In this document: positions 49,101-59,499 of the stretch, piece by piece
Position numbering within the stretch: the first letter of the stretch is position 1
How the letters are laid out: each line of letters begins with the position of its first letter
Assembly (NCBI RefSeq): GCF_032118995.1
Contig: NC_092648.1
Coordinates: 5,037,001-5,101,000, forward strand
DNA length: 64,000 bases
Direction: 5' to 3'
From: Asterias amurensis
Lineage: Eukaryota > Echinodermata > Asteroidea > Forcipulatida > Asteriidae
Notes under the pieces: model-generated
Seen by the model: the letters and a program-made list of their open reading frames with translations, nothing else
Told to the model about the DNA's origin: nothing
Databases searched by the model: none
Made by a program: the position numbers and the translations under genes

Positions 49101-49704
49101 TCCAGCGTCCACCAAGAGAGTCTCAGATAAGCAGGCCTCGAGGCAAGCGGCCTCTAGCTTATCACTTAGAAGCTTTACAAATAGCACTGACTTTGGTGCT
49201 AGCTCGCCAGAACAAGTAACTCCTAGAGGTACCCTTCGGAGCACAGTTCCTGAAGCGTCGACATCTAAGAATCCAAGGAGGTCCATGGGATCACCTGAGC
49301 TCTCCACCACATCCTTAAGGAACTCTTCCATGAGATTCAGCTCAAACTTAGACGAATCCAATTCCCCACAGCCTCCGTCGTCAAGACATACAAACCGCAG
49401 CGGGAGGTCTCGGAAGGCTAAGCAGCAAGCCCAATCAAGCCTGGATTCCAGGATCACCTCCTCGATACGAACTGACTCACAGGCCTCAACCAACACTCTG
49501 GTTTCATCATCAGACTTTGAGTATGAGGATGATGATGAGGTATCTAACCAGCTGTTGACCCGGTCAATTGAGGTCAAAGATCAAAGGTCACAGGAAGCTG
49601 GTTTCACTAAAGTATCAAGTACTGAGCAAAGTGCCGCAAGAAGCATCGCCCGGTTTGAGACGAAAGAGTTTGATAAAGAGAGATTTAGTCCTCCATTGGT
49701 CTGA
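40126..49704 (+). CDS. FSIP1: FSIP1, fibrous sheath interacting protein 1 homologue
   Basis: Twelve coding exons: 40126-40311, 40849-40933, 41322-41518, 42112-42265, 42712-42825, 43668-43837, 44944-45048, 45493-45651, 46191-46328, 47502-47666, 48280-48436, 48767-49704. Phases agree throughout and give 855 residues. The N-terminus MDITKGNLDEISRPASN closely parallels the mammalian FSIP1 start. Other shared blocks are a K(M/V)xxLDRILAKR helix, EKEVKRQRLK, a VFQTQ segment, DFIQRNI, EKKRLEELLQDVE, LQDIDNKLKAL, GEKILRDAKGERLQQ and a LSDLLEQC motif. Mammalian FSIP1 is about 580 aa; here a long Ser-rich, probably disordered C-terminal exon adds the excess. FSIP1 was found as a partner of AKAP4 in the sperm fibrous sheath and is implicated in flagellum assembly; echinoderm sperm lack a fibrous sheath, so the ancestral role is probably wider. 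The identity is strong. Confidence 0.95.
40432..40812 (-). mobile_element. TTAA-flanked MITE, copy 8
   Basis: TTAAAAGCAGTGGACACTAT to GTGTCCACTGTCTTTAA. It occupies most of FSIP1 coding intron 1 and ends 36 bp before the exon at 40849. Confidence 0.85.
41071..41255 (+). repeat. Copy of the AGCATTACGGCAGTAACGCT repeat
   Basis: Similar to 53240-53425 (shared blocks CAGATTCAAATTT, CTTCTAACCAAA and a CCTTTAA-type end). It lies in FSIP1 coding intron 2. Confidence 0.4.
43165..43290 (+). mobile_element. Palindromic MITE with GCAGCGATAACGAGAACG ends
   Basis: GCAGCGATAACGAGAACGAT on the left and ATCGTTCTCGTTATTGCTGC on the right, with GACGCAAAGAGACG and its inverse inside. The whole 126 bp can fold on itself. 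It lies in an FSIP1 intron. Confidence 0.75.
44465..44892 (-). repeat. tRNA-derived SINE, best copy, inverted
   Basis: On the minus strand the head is GTGTCGTGGCCGAGCTGTTA, then TCTGGTGTTTCTGATCAGCA and GTGTGGGTTCGAATCC (B box), GTCGTGACACTTGTGTCC, TTCGTCCTTCGGATGGGACG and, at the tail, a GCGCTATATGAGAC stretch and (AT)-rich end. The element ends 51 bp before FSIP1 exon 44944-45048. Confidence 0.75.
46956..46984 (+). repeat. AAAT microsatellite
   Basis: About seven AAAT units within an FSIP1 intron, just after an A/T-rich tract. Confidence 0.85.
47783..47960 (-). repeat. Dispersed repeat with GCCTCCATGCCCCCTGG-type core
   Basis: AGGCGATTGTCTCCATGCCG, CTTGAAATGCTCCAGTAGGA and a following AAATGCCTTGGTGCCC block recur at 50517-50635 and, reversed, near 2755-2860 and 8430-8570. 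Confidence 0.5.
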
Positions 49705-49830
49705 CACTAAACTGCAAATCATAGTCACGCAGTAAGTACAAGTGATTTTGAAATCAATCTGTTTAAAAGAAACACAACTATTCTAGTTTGTTTATATAAT
49801 TACTATTGTTTATGTAATAAAAACTGGATT
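49705..49830 (+). other. FSIP1: FSIP1 3' UTR with poly(A)-signal-like AATAAA
   Basis: An AATAAA lies about 110 bp after the stop codon (TATGTAATAAAAACTGG). Real usage is not shown by sequence alone. Confidence 0.45.
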
Positions 49831-50516
49831 TGTACAGCACCACCAAAATACCAAAGGATACAAAACGGTTTTAGCACGCATAATATTTGGCCATTGGAAA
49901 GATGTGGGACAAGGTAGTAAAAGTAATATGCATCATTACATCTGGCCTGAACATTTAAGGCCAAGGAAAATAAATAACATGTTGCCTGCCCCGCCCGCCT
50001 CAATTTTGGCGGCCCCACCGAATTTTTTGTTATTTGTTATTTACATTATTGATAGCTGTTTCAAATGTACCCTTCATTTTTATTGAGCAATTTCATCATC
50101 TTACTTACATGTAGGCCTACAAAAAACGCATAATGAGAAACTCATTACTTTGAAACGTTTTGCCCTTCATGTTTGCATGCCACAGTTCTTTGCACCAGGA
50201 CAAGACGTGATGCCATACACACAGAATAACTTTGGAGCAAAAGCAAGAATAACTCTTTGGAAAGAATAACAATGTATCAAAATAGACACAGAAACACACA
50301 CAGAATTTGAGGACATACAGAACAAACTCATAAAACCATATAACCATCTTCAAATACGATATGGCGGCCATCTGAGACACGGTGGCCATCTTGAAAAAAA
50401 TAACAACATATTTAAAAATAACAAATAACAAGGACCTCCCTCACCAACTTTTTCCAAAAGTCCAGACGAGCAGCATGTTATTTATTTTACTTGGCCTAAT
50501 GTCAAACATACAGTGT

Positions 50517-50635
50517 AGAGCAGGCCTTATACTTCACAGAGGCAACGAAGGCGATTGCCTCCATGCCCCCTGGTCATTGCCTTGGTGTCCTTAAAATGCT
50601 GCAATAGAATTTTACAATATCCTCATAGGGATTTT
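50517..50635 (+). repeat. Dispersed repeat, GCCTCCATGCCCCCTGG core
   Basis: GAGGCAACGAAGGCGATTGC then CTCCATGCCCCCTGGTCATT, matching the copy at 47783. Confidence 0.5.
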
Positions 50636-51094
50636 AAAGAAAAAAGTAAATCTCTTCAGTTTTCAACCATCGTCCAAACAACCTGTATAAAATTAAATGT
50701 CATCAAATAAGGCGGCCATGTTTTGTTTTGTTTTTGAGGTATGTCTATTGATTAACTTGGCTATTGTAAATTTGTACCTTTTCACCCAGTGATGCAAATA
50801 TTGTATGTTATTGTTGCAATTGTCATCTGTTAAGTAACCATTTAAAATACATACTACAGTATGTGTGTATCACATATTAAATTATAACAAGTTGTTGTAT
50901 TTGTGTAGTTGAAAAATTGTTTGACTTCCATTTTTTTGTTTTACTACTCCTCCGAAACTATGGAACTGTAGATTCTTTGTTCCCCTCCCCCCCCCCAAAA
51001 AAAATATTCTAAAGAAGTCCTGAGATTCCATGAAGACACATCAAGAGGGAGGTACACCATGCCACGTATCCAACACAAAATAGTGTGCCATTAA

Positions 51095-51484
51095 TTAAAG
51101 GCAGTGAACACTATTGGTAATTACTCAAAGTAATTATTAGCACAAAACCTTACTTGGTAACAAGCAATGGGGAGAGGTTGGTAGTATAAAACATTCTGAG
51201 AAACGGCTCCCTTTGAAGGAACGTAGTTTTCAAGAAAGAAGTAATTTTCCACGAATTTGATTTTGAGACGTCAGATTTAGAATTTGAGGTCTCGAAACCA
51301 AGCATCTGAAAGCACACACAACCTCATGTGACAAGGGTGTTTTTTTCTTTCATAGTTATCTTGCAACTCCGACGACCAATCAAGCTCATATTTTCACAGG
51401 TTTGTTACTTTATGCATATGTTGAAATACACCAAGTGAGAAGACTGGTCTCTTGACAATTACCAATAGTGTCCAGTGTCTTTAA
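51095..51484 (-). mobile_element. TTAA-flanked MITE, copy 9
   Basis: TTAAAGGCAGTGAACACTAT to GTGTCCAGTGTCTTTAA, TTAA on both sides, full length. Confidence 0.88.
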
Positions 51485-52214
51485 ACCAACAATCTCTTTG
51501 GATAAAAACTGCAATGTATTTGTTCTTTTGAAAATATCATTGAGTACTGTCTTCTGACGATGACTAGAGCAAGCTAGTCAAAACATTGGGACCAGTTAAG
51601 AACTCACTCCACGGTAGTGAAGTTAATAACCATCCACTTGAAAGCCAAAGAAGTAGTCCTGGTTTCTACCTTCCGCGCAGGTAGTATTTATTTAAAAAGC
51701 TGGAAAGTTCATTTCAGAACTGAGAAGTCTCCTGAATTCCGAAAATCTGTTTCGCAGTAGTAATAATACTAATAATAATGGCTTCTTATATTGTGCTCAG
51801 GTCCATCACGTAGTGACGCTAATGGTGCTCCAACATTATTACCCCTGGTCACTGGGCCTTAAAGCCATTGGACCCTTTCGGTACAGAGAAAGAAAAAAAA
51901 ATTCACAGATGTACAAATAATTTACAGGGTTTACAGGAGGTAATGGTGAAAGACTTCCCTATTATTCCATGAAATGCTTTACTATTGAGAAAACAGTAAA
52001 ACAATATAAATTCTTGTTAGCGAGAATTACGGATTTTTTATAAACACATGTCATGACACGGCAAAAGGCGCGAAAACAGGAGTGGGTTTTCCCGTTATTT
52101 TCTCCCAACTCCGATGTCCGATTGAGCCTAAATTTCCACAGGATTGTTATTTTATATATAAGTTGTGATGCACGAAGTGTGGGACTTGGACAATACTGTT
52201 TACCGAAAGTGTAT

Positions 52215-52356
52215 AATGGCACATTTACCCCTGGGTGGAGAGAAGCAATTATAGTTAAGTGTCTTGCTCAGGGACACAAGTGTCACGACCGGGATTCTGC
52301 TGAACAGAATCACCGGAGCTTGAATTCTGTGCTCTTATCCGCTCGGCCACGACACC
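52215..52356 (-). repeat. tRNA-derived SINE, inverted partial copy
   Basis: Ends in CTCGGCCACGACAC (inverse of the SINE head) and holds AAGTGTCTTGCTCAGGGACA and CAAGTGTCACGACC. Confidence 0.65.
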
Positions 52357-52581
52357 CTGGTAAAATTTAAAGCCAGACAATTCTCAAAAAAACAAAAATC
52401 TACCTGACAAGTAGATGTTTTTAAGTCCTTTCACTTTCTTCAATTGCCTCATAATTAGCAAACACTGCCTTACCTGTGGGAAAACCCAAGTTTGCAATAT
52501 TACAAAAGGAACTCATTAAGCTATTAATACAGAAATTAAAACAGTTTTCAAGGTTGTTACAACACTCATAGTTTGTAACAC

Positions 52582-52918
52582 TTAAAGGCACTGGACACTG
52601 TTGGTAATTACTCAAAATAATTTGAAGTATAAAAACTTACTCGGTTACAAGCAATGAAGAGCTGTTGATAGTGTAAAACATTGTGAGAAACGGCTCCCTC
52701 TGAAATAACAAAGTTTTGAGAAAGAGGTAATTTTTCTCACTCATAGAAAAAAATAGGACAGGCTTGAAGTCTTTTATTATGCATCTGAAAACACCAATTT
52801 GTGCAACAATGGCATTTTTTTTTTTTTTGAGTCAGATTTTAAAGATTTTTTCATCCCTTTTGTTGGGATACACCAAGTGAGAATACTTGTCTTTGACAAG
52901 GACCAAAGGTGTCCAGGG
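52582..52918 (-). mobile_element. TTAA-flanked MITE, copy 10
   Basis: The left end TTAAAGGCACTGGACACTG is clear. The right end (AGGTGTCCAGG) runs straight into GGGCCGATTTCACAAAGG, the start of another palindromic repeat, and has lost its TTAA. Confidence 0.75.
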
Positions 52919-53178
52919 GCCGATTTCACAAAGGTCTCAAATTGATCGTAACTTCAAATCAATCGTAGTCGCTAAGTAAAGTGTGATGTCACAATACAAA
53001 TCTCTATGGTGATACTGAAAATCTGTCTTGCGGTGAATTTTATTGCTTATTCGGCCCCAGTGCCTTCAAAGGCAAAAAAACACCTAGCGTTTTGTGGAAC
53101 TGTTCAATTGTTTTAATCCTATATAAATACAAATTTATACAAGAAACTTAACTTGTCAAAAGCTCATTTCAAAAGGTG

Positions 53179-53239
53179 GTAGCATTTTTGAGATGGAGCA
53201 AGTACCACCCATGCCTAATAGAAATACACAATCTGAGAA
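53179..53239 (+). repeat. 61-nt fragment identical to part of the nearby Tc1-like element, inverted
   Basis: This segment (GTAGCATTTTTGAGATGGAG ... ACACAATCTGAGAA) equals the reverse complement of 54174-54234 inside the transposase region. No transposon ends surround it here. Confidence 0.85.
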
Positions 53240-53563
53240 GTGTTACTGCAGTAATGCTTCGCAGATTCAAATTTTGGGGACAAAGAAAATAACACATTTT
53301 GACATTAACCAAATATTTTTGTAAAATGCTTTATACTTCCAAAAGCTGCAATAGGCTTCTAACCAAAAGTTTTCATTGGCCGTTAATTATAAGAGTGATA
53401 ACCAAACAAATACACTCCCTTTAATAGAAATCTAAAAAAGTGAAACCTTATTCTAGGTAAGCCTATGTACTTTATATCATTTGTTTAGACAGTGGGGAAA
53501 CGGTTTCTATATCATAAAAAGATGTAGTAGTAGTGCTTATAACTTTTAAAAAATTTATATAGA

Positions 53564-54516
53564 TATATATAAACACATCAACAAAAGTAAGTCTCCCCCT
53601 AAACAATTCGCCATAACATCGTAAGGTAAAACATTTTACCAATACAACTAATTAAGAAGTAATTCTTTGACATGTTTCCTAAGTGTTGTGTGAAAATGAA
53701 AGATGTCCATGAATTCATGGCTGAATGAGCTCAAATGGAAGACAAAAACTGCTCTTCTCAAAAGTCACAAAGGTTTATCAAATATACAGGTCAGTAACGC
53801 CTGTATCCACCACGCCTGCCAATGACCGCCTGGCACCGTCATGGTGTTGGTCGGTCTGGTGACATGCTGCCACTGTGGGATGGCATTCCACTGAACTTGC
53901 AGAAGATGGGACAGGTGAGCCAGGTTGCTGTTGGCGTTGATGTGGGAATATGCAGATCGCTTCAGCTGGTCCCACAGGGATGGGATTGAGGTTGGGGGAA
54001 CTTGCCGGCCACACCATTCGCTCGATGCCTTCACCAGCCAGCAAAGCAGTAGCTACCCTGAACCTGTTTTCCTGGTAAGGCTTATACCACCCCACACCAT
54101 GACACTCCCACCACCGTAGGCTGTAACTGGTTGAACACAGCACTCTGCATGTTGCTCTCCAACTCGACACCCATTCTCAGATTGTGTATTTCTATTAGGC
54201 ATGGGTGGTACTTGCTCCATCTCAAAAATGCTACCCGTCTCCGACCGTCAATGTGACGCAGGCAACTTCTCGTCTCATCGCGATCGGTGAACAACACAAC
54301 GCAATCTTTGTGACTTTTGAGAATGGCAGTTTTTGTCTTCCATTTGAGCTCATTCAGCCATGAATTCATGGACATCTTTCATTTTCATACACCACTTAGG
54401 AAACATGTCATAGAATTATTTCTTAATCAGTTGTATTGGTAAAATGTGTTACCTTTTACGATGTTATGACAAATTGTTTAGGGGGGGACTTACTTTTGTT
54501 GATGTGTTTATATATA
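53564..54516 (-). mobile_element. Tc1/mariner-like transposon, internally deleted
   Basis: About 208-bp terminal inverted repeats (53564-53771 and 54307-54516) begin TATATATAAACACATC and contain CAACAAAAGTAAGTC. The TA-rich outer bases suit a TA target. The minus strand holds transposase pieces: VLFTDRDETRSCLRHIDGRR (first catalytic Asp region) and, in other frames, MVWPASSPNLNPI and DQLKRSAYSHINANSNLAHL (the third catalytic region). The N-terminal DNA-binding half is missing and the frame is broken, so the element is dead. At 953 bp it is shorter than typical Tc1 elements (about 1.3-1.6 kb). Confidence 0.9.
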
Positions 54517-54998
54517 GCTGTCAATTACTGAAGGGCGTCTCAAAGCACTTCCAACATCACTAACCCAGGTCACATGTTTGTATTTTAACTTGCCTAAAGC
54601 CTATTCAAGCCTATACAGGTAGTGTTAAGTAGGTCAGCACTAATAAATACAAAGTGAAATTTGTACTTTTCTCCTCAAATACACTGTATCATGCCTATGT
54701 TTAATGCAACAACAAGATTGCGTGACCAAATATTTGGAGCAAACTATGCATTTTCAAATTCCACTGTTTACAGAACAGCGGGATCCTGTTTTCTTTCACT
54801 TAGTTGCAAGTCACATCCTCTTGCTTTTAACTCATATTTCACTTTCAATTCCCTCAGAGTTTCTGTCTGCCATGACAATGTTCTTTTCAGAAAACGGCTT
54901 TTAAGTATATAGCAAAGAATGAGAATAGTATTACTTTCATTAGCACTGTGCGAAGCTGTAGTTACTGAGCTGGGTTGAAATCCCGATCTATTTACTAC

Positions 54999-55295
54999 AA
55001 CATTTCTCCTGAAGACAATCTGAGCCTACTGGACGAAACATTGAGTTGTCAACCAACAGCTCTTTTCAGAATCAACACTACTCAAAAGAGATTTTCTCAA
55101 AACATCTCCTGAAGACCATCATAGCACACTGATCGAAACATTGAGTTGTCAACCATTGGCTCTTTTCAGAATCAACACCACTCAAAAGAGAATTTTTCAA
55201 AACATCTCCTGAAGACAATCAGAGCATACTGATCGAAACGTTGATGTGGTCAACCAACAGCTCTTTTCAGAACCAACATTACTCAAAAGAGATTT
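54999..55295 (+). repeat. 100-bp tandem repeat, three units
   Basis: The unit starts AACATCTCCTGAAGACAATC and contains CAGCTCTTTTCAGAA and ACTCAAAAGAGA. Starts at 54999, 55101 and 55201. It ends about 105 bp before the ATG of the next gene. Confidence 0.85.
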
Positions 55296-55399
55296 TCGTG
55301 TTAATCACAAACGTCACCTAATTATCACAAAATTCCATTTTCGTAACCGATCAACTTTTTCGATACAAGCACACGACCATCTTTATCCTAAATATAATC

Positions 55400-57659
55400 A
55401 TGGCAGAGGTAATGTTTGGAGTACATTCATCTGAAAACACGGATACTTCACCGGTACCCTCAAGTCAATTGGCTGATAAGGAGGGTGAAGACTGGTACCC
55501 AAGGAAGATTCAGCCCTGGCCACGCTCACTTGTCATAACCCTCTGCATTTTGGGTTTATGGCGACCCAGGAGGGATGCCACCAGAAAACGGAGGGCAAGT
55601 AGTCAAGAATGGCCATTATGCCCCCAGGAAGCAGCACACTTCCAGGCTGGTCGATCTAGGACAAACTCCACCACTGAACTTATTGGCTACCCATCAAGTG
55701 CCACGAACAACAACTACGGAGCGACAGAAACTCTCCATCGGGTGTCGAGCTGTAGTACAACAACTGATGAAACCGATGACGAGTTAGGCTTGGATCACAT
55801 GCACTGCAACATATGCAGAGATGAATTTGGAAACGAGCTTAGCCATGAGTCATCAGGTTTGTCACCTTTATTTTGTTTCACCTATTTTATCCCCCCAAAA
55901 AGTTAATCAAAAAAAGACTATTTGCTTGAATATACTGTAGATGATGCCACTACTAACAATTATAATAGAAATAGTGGCTTCTTATATAGCGCTCATATCC
56001 GTCACTCAGTGACGGCACTTAGTGACACTCAAAATACTTCAACAAGTTTTTCCTGCAAGGTATGTGGGACTACGTTTGAGTTATGAGACCTTTTACATAA
56101 CACCTTGTAATGGTTTACAAGGTGCTGTGGCGCAATATGCTGCCAATCTAGTAGTCTGACTCAATGTCTGGTGTTATTTTGAAATGATACATTCAAGATT
56201 TTCCACAGTTAAACTCGGTGTACAATTCTTGGTGTTTACGGTTTAAATAACTTCTTCTATGTTCCCCACTTTCCACGGGTGGATTTAGGAACAGTCCTAA
56301 CTAGTCTCTAGGAGATACTAAAAGCTTAAGTCTAGTCCTAAGGACGAGTTAGAGATAAGACTAGTCTTAACTCTTTGTGAAATCCACCCCAGCATTTGAT
56401 TGGGCACCCCTGGGGTGGATTTCACAAAGAGTTAGACTAGTCTTATCTCCAGTTAGGACGAGTTACTTGTCCTAACTAAACTCTTAGGATTAGTCCTAAG
56501 TTAGGACCATCTTTGTGAAACCGACCCCTGGACCCCACAAACTGACTGTTTCCATCCTGAACTATTCCTTTCACTGTCTTCATTTCCAGCGGCAAAGACC
56601 AAGTTCTACCTTGTGCGATTGTTGATGCTCCTTTATCTGGTCGGCATGTCTGGATTAATGCTGTATGACTTTGTCATCTACTGTAAGTTTGGCTGGGGTA
56701 AACGTGCAAGCACACTACTTCTAGTGTCATACTTCACCTATCTCTTCCAGGTCTTTGTGGTTCCAATATTTGGTCTACTATCGGAACTCATGACCTTCCT
56801 TCAGACGGGGTCAAACTCCAGTGGTATATGGGCTGCTCTACAAACGAACTACATCTTAGAAAGAATTCAATACCTCAGAGGGAATTGTGTCCTCTCATGT
56901 GTGACCTGTGGACTGTTTCTGATCTGGCCGACAGGTAACGGCGTGTTGAGAATCATCTATGACTATGTCTATCGCCCGAATGGGGATGCTCATGCTAATA
57001 TAAGCCTCTGGTGTGCCCTTGTCTCCTACATCATGTATGGTTCCTTTTGCTTTCTCATTTACATCGAACGCAAGTCCTTCCAGAGCGAGTTCCGCGTGGT
57101 GGCACACTTTGTGGCGAGTAAGGCACCAAAGGGAATGCTTTCCATCGACTTGTGTAGGGACCATTTATCGGCAGTCTACCGGCGATTTCACGCGATGCGG
57201 GATTTCGTCGGGATCTGGATGGCGTTCACAATGGCTGTAGCGACGTGGGGCATCACAGCTCACCTCACTTGGAACTATGTCATCTTCACATATTGCGACG
57301 TCAGCCACGACAGTGACAATGTCGGACTTCCTTTACTCAACGTGCTCATCTGGTCGCAGAAAATCATGTTCTTTGTTCTGCCTTCACTGGCTGTAGGTGG
57401 GTTGAATATTGACTATGTGTGGAGGGAGTTCAGGTATATGATGGTGAGACATCAACGCCACTGTTACTCCGTCTTCTGGTCTCACATCATGACACATATG
57501 GGGGATATCAATCTCTTCGCTAAAGGGTTGAGGGCTACTCTACTCTTCTCTGCGTTAGGGTTGTTTCTGGGTCTGGAACTGAGCAATGAATCGCAGAATG
57601 TAGCCTTTTGGAATGGACCTGGGGAGTACAACCTGACTGTTTTCTGTGCACATCAGTGA
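55400..57659 (+). CDS. Seven-pass membrane protein, candidate insect-type chemoreceptor-like protein
   Basis: Two exons, 55400-55856 and 56590-57659, joined TCATCAG|GTTTGT to TTTCCAG|CGGCA in phase, giving 508 residues. Residues 1-160 are hydrophilic, with a short hydrophobic WPRSLVITLCILGLWRP segment near 38-54 and a Cys/His cluster (HMHCNIC) near 133-139. Seven hydrophobic segments follow at about 163-185, 194-222, 250-278, 291-311, 360-387, 399-426 and 466-483. Basic residues concentrate in the 4-5 loop (SFQSEFRVVAHF...YRRFHAMRD) and the 6-7 loop (WREFRYMMVRHQRH). N-glycosylation sites NIS (3-4 loop), NES and NLT (C-tail) lie on the opposite side. This predicts N-inside, C-outside, opposite to a GPCR and the same as insect gustatory/odorant receptors and their deuterostome relatives. 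I see no GPCR motifs (DRY, NPxxY). The family call is inferred from topology only. Confidence 0.82.
55970..56160 (+). repeat. SINE tail-type repeat with TTATATAGCGCTCATATC
   Basis: GTGGCTTCTTATATAGCGCT and, further on, ACCTTGTAATGGTTTACAAG recur near 44500-44650 and 51775-51860. It lies in the single intron of the seven-pass protein gene. Confidence 0.6.
56276..56390 (+). mobile_element. Palindromic MITE, first of a pair
   Basis: CGGGTGGATTTAGGAACAG to the inverse CTCTTTGTGAAATCCACCCC, built of inverted TCCTAACTAGTCT blocks. Confidence 0.65.
56412..56528 (+). mobile_element. Palindromic MITE, second of a pair
   Basis: GGGGTGGATTTCACAAAGAG to CTTTGTGAAACCGACCCC. It lies 22 bp after the first copy and about 60 bp before the acceptor of the next exon. 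Confidence 0.7.
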
Positions 57660-58262
57660 TGTGGATGGTACGTTAATTACAAAACTGGTTGGGGTAAGGC
57701 TGGGTTGGGGCAAGCCGCTAATGATCTGCCGCAATACTGGTTGGGGCAAGGCTGGGTTGGAGCAAGGCGTTAATGATCTGCCACAGTGAGAGAATCAAGA
57801 CGTGGTGGTGGCATAATGAATCAGGTTTCCCGGGTTCGAATACTGCTCTCGCTAGATCGCTGCTCTCGTCCAAAGCTGCTGGTTGTGGACTATCATGGGA
57901 CTGTAGTCGTGGGAGCAGTAGTCTCGCAGGGGGCAGCAGTCTCTCGAGAATACTTCCAGTGTCACAGGAATTGCAGGGAGATTCGGAATCGTGCAGGGGA
58001 GAGAGAGTCACAATGCTTTCACCACGACAGACATTTAACGACTTGTCCACAAGTGAGTGCATTCCAGGTATGGGGAGCAAAATGAGAGAAGGTGTGACTT
58101 GAAGCAGACTTGAGAAGCTTGACAGAGTTAGGTTCCATGAGTCGAGTAGTGTCAGATGCTGAGCAAAGGCTTGAGCGGCCAGACCGGTGGAGAGACAAGC
58201 ACATTCATACACTTTTGTGCTTATTTCAAATTGACAAATCACAATAAAGATTGCTGTATTTT
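57660..58262 (+). other. Probable 3' UTR of the seven-pass protein gene
   Basis: Follows the TGA and ends near the poly(A)-signal-like CACAATAAAGATTG (about 58240). Frames on both strands here have no recognised domain. Confidence 0.4.
57682..57786 (+). repeat. 52-bp tandem repeat, two units
   Basis: ACTGGTTGGGG(T/C)AAGGCTGGGTTGG ... AATGATCTGCC occurs twice, starting about 20 bp after the stop codon. Confidence 0.85.
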
Positions 58263-58651
58263 TTGAGAAAATATTTTTTTTTCTGTTTAAATGGTCTTGG
58301 TATTTCACATCAACAAAAAGAGTGCAGCACCGGCATGTAAACTTGGGTGTCACAGAATCGATTCCGGCTCTAGTCAATTTTTGTTTGTTCAACTCAAAAT
58401 TTAGTCATCAGTTTCTGTAAATTACTTGATATGCAAACAGAAAGTAAGTTTCAGATTTCAACATAACAAAACATTAATTTGTTTTTGTGTGCCAGTTTAC
58501 ACTGATGTGTATTTTAAAAGCATTGTAAGTTGAAAATAAAAAGTAAAAAGTCAACAACCTTTGCCCTGCTGAAGGGAATGTCTCACCACAAAACCAAGCT
58601 AGCAGGCTATGCAGTCGTAGCAAGTCTCTGTCAGCTTCCACATGGATCATT

Positions 58652-58790
58652 TCATTCATTATTCTCTTGCAACTTCAATGACTAATTGAGTCCCAACTAT
58701 CACAGATTTGTTATTTTATGCACGTGGTGGGATACACCATGTGAGAATACTGGTCTTTGACAAAATAACAAAAGTGTCCAGTGCCTTTAA
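58652..58790 (-). repeat. Truncated TTAA MITE
   Basis: Only the right part remains, ending AAAAGTGTCCAGTGCCTTTAA. Confidence 0.7.
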
Positions 58791-58799
58791 GTTGGTAGG

Positions 58800-59160
58800 T
58801 TAGTGGGTGGAGTTAGGATGTTAGAAATTTTAGAAAGGGATGAATGTGTGTGATATACATGGATGTGTAAATGCTTAGTAACTGAAAAGAAAAGAGGTTA
58901 ATTTTGAGGCATTTTGAACACTTTCAAATCAGCATTTATTTGCAATTAGTAACGTGATACATAAAATTTGAAATTACTTTATTTAAGTCATTTAAAGCAA
59001 AGAGACCAAGAGGCACAAATTAAATGTCATAAGTAAAATAAATTTTTTAATGAATAAATCAAATAAATTATAAATTTTCTCTTTTAATTTCTATTTGTCA
59101 CATTGACAATTACTATAAAAAATGTGCAAAAACACAAAATGTCCGATTTTTTAAAACCAT
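58800..59160. other. No gene recognised
   Basis: Very AT-rich spacer, nothing recognised. Confidence 0.5.
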
Positions 59161-59170
59161 ACAGCATAGT

Positions 59171-59499
59171 TTAAAGACAGTGGTTTAGTAATTACTCAAA
59201 ATAATTATTGGCATAAAACCTTACTTGGTAACAAGTAATGGGGAGCTGTTGATAGAATAAAACATTGTGAGAAACGGCTCCCTCTGAAGTAACTTAGTTT
59301 TTGAGAAAGAAGTACTTTTCCACAAATTTAAACTTTGAGACCTCGGAATTAGATTTTGAGGTCTCAAAATCAAGCATCTGAAAGCACACAACTTCGTGTG
59401 ACAAGAAGGGTGTTTTTTCTTTCATTATTATATCGCAACTTCGACGACCAATTGAGCGACTGGTTTTTCACAATTACCATTAGTGTTCAGTGTCTTTAA
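59171..59499 (-). mobile_element. TTAA-flanked MITE, copy 11
   Basis: TTAAAGACAGTGG (next bases lost) to GTGTTCAGTGTCTTTAA; TTAA on both sides. Confidence 0.8.

Noticed and set aside
48993-49577. Minus-strand frame of 194 aa opposite the last FSIP1 exon
   Set aside because: It is a shadow of the Ser-rich sense exon, with no domain and no independent splice sites.
57718-58392. Minus-strand frame of 224 aa after the seven-pass protein gene
   Set aside because: No recognisable domain. It overlaps the tandem repeat and probable 3' UTR of the plus-strand gene.
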